The notes beneath the pieces were generated by a model. The model saw nothing but the letters and a program-made list of their open reading frames with translations, did no database searches and was not told where the DNA came from. A program made the position numbers and the translations under genes. From Planctomycetota bacterium (GTDB lineage: Bacteria > Planctomycetota > Phycisphaerae > Sedimentisphaerales > Anaerohalosphaeraceae): 7,535 nt of DNA. The stretch is from NCBI GenBank assembly GCA_012519365.1, contig JAAYQH010000067.1, forward strand, positions 1-7,535. The letters are read 5' to 3'. Of the stretch, positions 5,823-7,535 are shown piece after piece; position 1 is the stretch's first letter; each line of letters starts with the position of its first letter.

Positions 5823-7495
5823 CGGTTCGGCCTGAACAACTTAATCGTCTTATGCAGTTGTGCGGGGCAGTGCGTGACGGCGTCATAACACCCGAGCAGT
5901 TTGCAGAACTCAATGAGATGCTCGAGCAATTCCCTTGGGCCAGAGCCTATTATCTGGACTATGCCTATTTATGCACCGATTTGTGCCATTTTCAGTCTGC
6001 CGCAAGACCGGACCCCTGCGGGTTCGACATATCGGCTGATTCGGCTGTTACCCTCGAAATGCTTCGCATCCTCGGTGAATATGAAAAAACCGCCGAGGCG
6101 ATTGAATTGCCGCCTGCAGAGCAAAGCCTGCCCATTACAAAAGCGACGGTGGAAAAAATTCCTCATCCGGTTTCCAAATTGTCGCTTGTTACCTTTTTTA
6201 CCTCTCTGGCGGCCTTGCTGCTGATGGTGACCTATGTGGTTCTCAATCCGCGCACGTCGTATGAGGTCGCCACCCTGACAGATTCCCTCGGGGCCCAGTG
6301 GACCCTGCCGTTTTTGCCGCAAAAAGGCCTGCGTCTGACGGTTTCATCCGAACCGGTGGAGTTGCAGCGGGGCATTCTCAAGATAACTTCCGATAAGGGG
6401 GTTCATATTATGCTGGAAGCGCCGGCTGAATTCAATTTTATCGGCCCCGATGAAATTCTTCTGCATCACGGACGGCTTTTCGCATCGGTTTCCCAGGGAG
6501 GCACCGGCTTTACAGTCCATACCGACAACGCGAGGATAATCGATCTTGGAACGCGGTTCGGAGTTTATGCCGATTTGAAGGGCGAAACCGAATTGCATAT
6601 GTTCAAAGGCAAGGCCCTGCTGATCGCTGGTCAAAACCAATTTCCTCGAAAGGCCACCGAAGTGTCCGCCGGCCGGGCCCTTCGTGTGGATTATACCGGG
6701 CAAGTGGTCAAAGACATTCCGCTGCGCGGTGATGTTTTTGCGCACGACCTCGATTCTCATACGGGGCTGTTGTGGCGCGGCCAGACGGAGATTGATCTGG
6801 CTGATGTTCTCGGCGGCGGCAGCGGGTTCGGGACTGGTCAACCAGATGTCGGCGTCAATCCTGCCACCGGCGTTGTCGGCAAGGCCGTCAATGCCACCCG
6901 TCGGCAAGCCAACACCTTTGTGACGGTAACATCAAATAGATTTATTGATGGAGTGTTTGTTCCCAACGGCAAAACAGAGCAGATTATTTCATCGGCGGGG
7001 CATCGTTTTGTCCAGTGCCCAGTTACAAGCGGCTATTTCTTTGCGGATATCGTCAATACCCCTGCGGCGGTTAGCCTTGCCGATGGGCAGACACAGTTTC
7101 CGCTGGTGCTGGGCGAGGTGAATTATTCGCTGCCGGAAAATCCCTCAATTCTGCTGCATGCCAACGCAGGAATTACATTTGACTTGAGCCGATTTCGAGC
7201 CCATCTGCCGGACGCGAAAATAACGCGATTTCAAAGCCAAATAGGGATCAGTGAGACCGCGCCGAAAAGCCGTGAGGCGGAGTTCTGGGTGCTTGTGGAC
7301 GGACAAGTTCGCTATCACAACACCACTTTAATGCGGCCGGGCGAGAGTGCAACGATTTCTGTCCCGCTTAAAGAAACCGACCGTTTCCTGACGCTGGTTA
7401 CAACCGACGGCGGCGTTTACGACGAACTTGAAGACCGACACGGCATCGGATACGACTGGTGCGTGTTTGGACGACCGGTTTTAATCGTGGAATAG
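5819..7495 (+). CDS. Membrane FecR-like anti-sigma/sensor protein with C-terminal NPCBM domain
   Basis: This 558-residue protein probably controls the coupled ECF sigma factor from the inner membrane. Residues 1-60 form a cytoplasmic helical segment (LMQLCGAVRDGVITPEQFAELNEML), typical of planctomycete FecR-type sigma regulators. It lacks the HxxxCxxC zinc anti-sigma motif. A single membrane helix spans about 121-142. The FecR fold follows at about 150-290, with LRLTVSSEPVELQRGIL and DLGTRFGVYADLKGETELHMFKG (motif at 242-249). Residues 324-440 start with EIDLADVLGGGSGFGTG and are of unknown function. Residues about 440-557 match the NPCBM putative carbohydrate-binding module, with FQSQIGIS, FWVLVDG, LTLVTTDGG and a terminal DWCVFGRPVLI. 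The ATG at 5819 is chosen over 5783 because of the ATGA overlap with the sigma stop and the strong RBS. The topology puts FecR and NPCBM outside the cytoplasm. Glycan sensing is an inference. Confidence 0.85.
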   Translation: MTVRPEQLNRLMQLCGAVRDGVITPEQFAELNEMLEQFPWARAYYLDYAYLCTDLCHFQSAARPDPCGFDISADSAVTLEMLRILGEYEKTAEAIELPPAEQSLPITKATVEKIPHPVSKLSLVTFFTSLAALLLMVTYVVLNPRTSYEVATLTDSLGAQWTLPFLPQKGLRLTVSSEPVELQRGILKITSDKGVHIMLEAPAEFNFIGPDEILLHHGRLFASVSQGGTGFTVHTDNARIIDLGTRFGVYADLKGETELHMFKGKALLIAGQNQFPRKATEVSAGRALRVDYTGQVVKDIPLRGDVFAHDLDSHTGLLWRGQTEIDLADVLGGGSGFGTGQPDVGVNPATGVVGKAVNATRRQANTFVTVTSNRFIDGVFVPNGKTEQIISSAGHRFVQCPVTSGYFFADIVNTPAAVSLADGQTQFPLVLGEVNYSLPENPSILLHANAGITFDLSRFRAHLPDAKITRFQSQIGISETAPKSREAEFWVLVDGQVRYHNTTLMRPGESATISVPLKETDRFLTLVTTDGGVYDELEDRHGIGYDWCVFGRPVLIVE

Positions 7496-7507
7496 TAAAG
7501 CAACGGG

Positions 7508-7530
7508 AACCATTGCACCGAGTAATGGTT
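7508..7530. terminator. Perfect 7-bp hairpin after the FecR-like gene, at the window edge
   Basis: AACCATT (7508-7514) pairs with AATGGTT (7524-7530) around a 9-base loop, 12 bases after the TAG stop. The sequence continues AAAAC and the window ends, so a T-tail, and hence a terminator role, cannot be judged. It may be an operator or the start of the leader of a following gene. Confidence 0.35.
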
Positions 7531-7535
7531 AAAAC

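Noticed and set aside
1..7535. CRISPR arrays, tRNA or rRNA genes, transposase genes, toxin-antitoxin or phage genes
   Set aside because: No regularly spaced repeats, no cloverleaf or rRNA-like stretches and no such protein motifs were seen on either strand.

Overview
The window looks like a piece of a Planctomycetota chromosome, most likely class Phycisphaerae or a relative. The clearest marker is an ECF sigma factor of the Rhodopirellula/Verrucomicrobium type, translationally coupled to a membrane-bound FecR-like protein that ends in an NPCBM domain. The large secreted pectin-type hydrolase, the elongated acyl carrier protein and the moderate GC content fit that group. This assignment comes from family recognition by eye, not from a database search.

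Layout. Bases 1-168 hold no gene but contain a tandem 14-mer and a larger imperfect inverted repeat. On the minus strand a hotdog-fold (FabZ-like) 3-hydroxyacyl-ACP dehydratase (1143-664) precedes an acyl carrier protein (561-169). They form a probable small lipid or polyketide operon that reads leftwards. A REP-like hairpin lies between the two genes. Bases 1144-1540 are a roughly 400-base divergent intergenic region. It contains a promoter for the dehydratase, a promoter for the hydrolase, and between them a minus-strand promoter-like sequence followed by a strong intrinsic terminator with no open reading frame. The last pair is a candidate small or structured RNA.

On the plus strand, 1541-5083 encodes a 1180-residue exported protein. 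It joins a GH106-type alpha-L-rhamnosidase to a CE12-type SGNH acetylesterase, an arrangement suited to acetylated rhamnogalacturonan. After a 193-base gap with its own promoter candidate come the ECF sigma gene (5277-5822) and, overlapping it by 4 bases, the FecR/NPCBM gene (5819-7495). The window ends in a small hairpin just past that gene.

Working model (inference). The FecR/NPCBM protein spans the inner membrane and carries a putative carbohydrate-binding module outside the cytoplasm, so it could report extracellular glycan to the sigma factor. The adjacent pectin hydrolase is a plausible target or partner. The dehydratase and ACP form an unrelated, divergently transcribed unit. The most unusual elements are the GH106-CE12 fusion, the glycan-sensing sigma/FecR-NPCBM pair, the orphan minus-strand RNA candidate and the ACP with a roughly 50-residue insertion.
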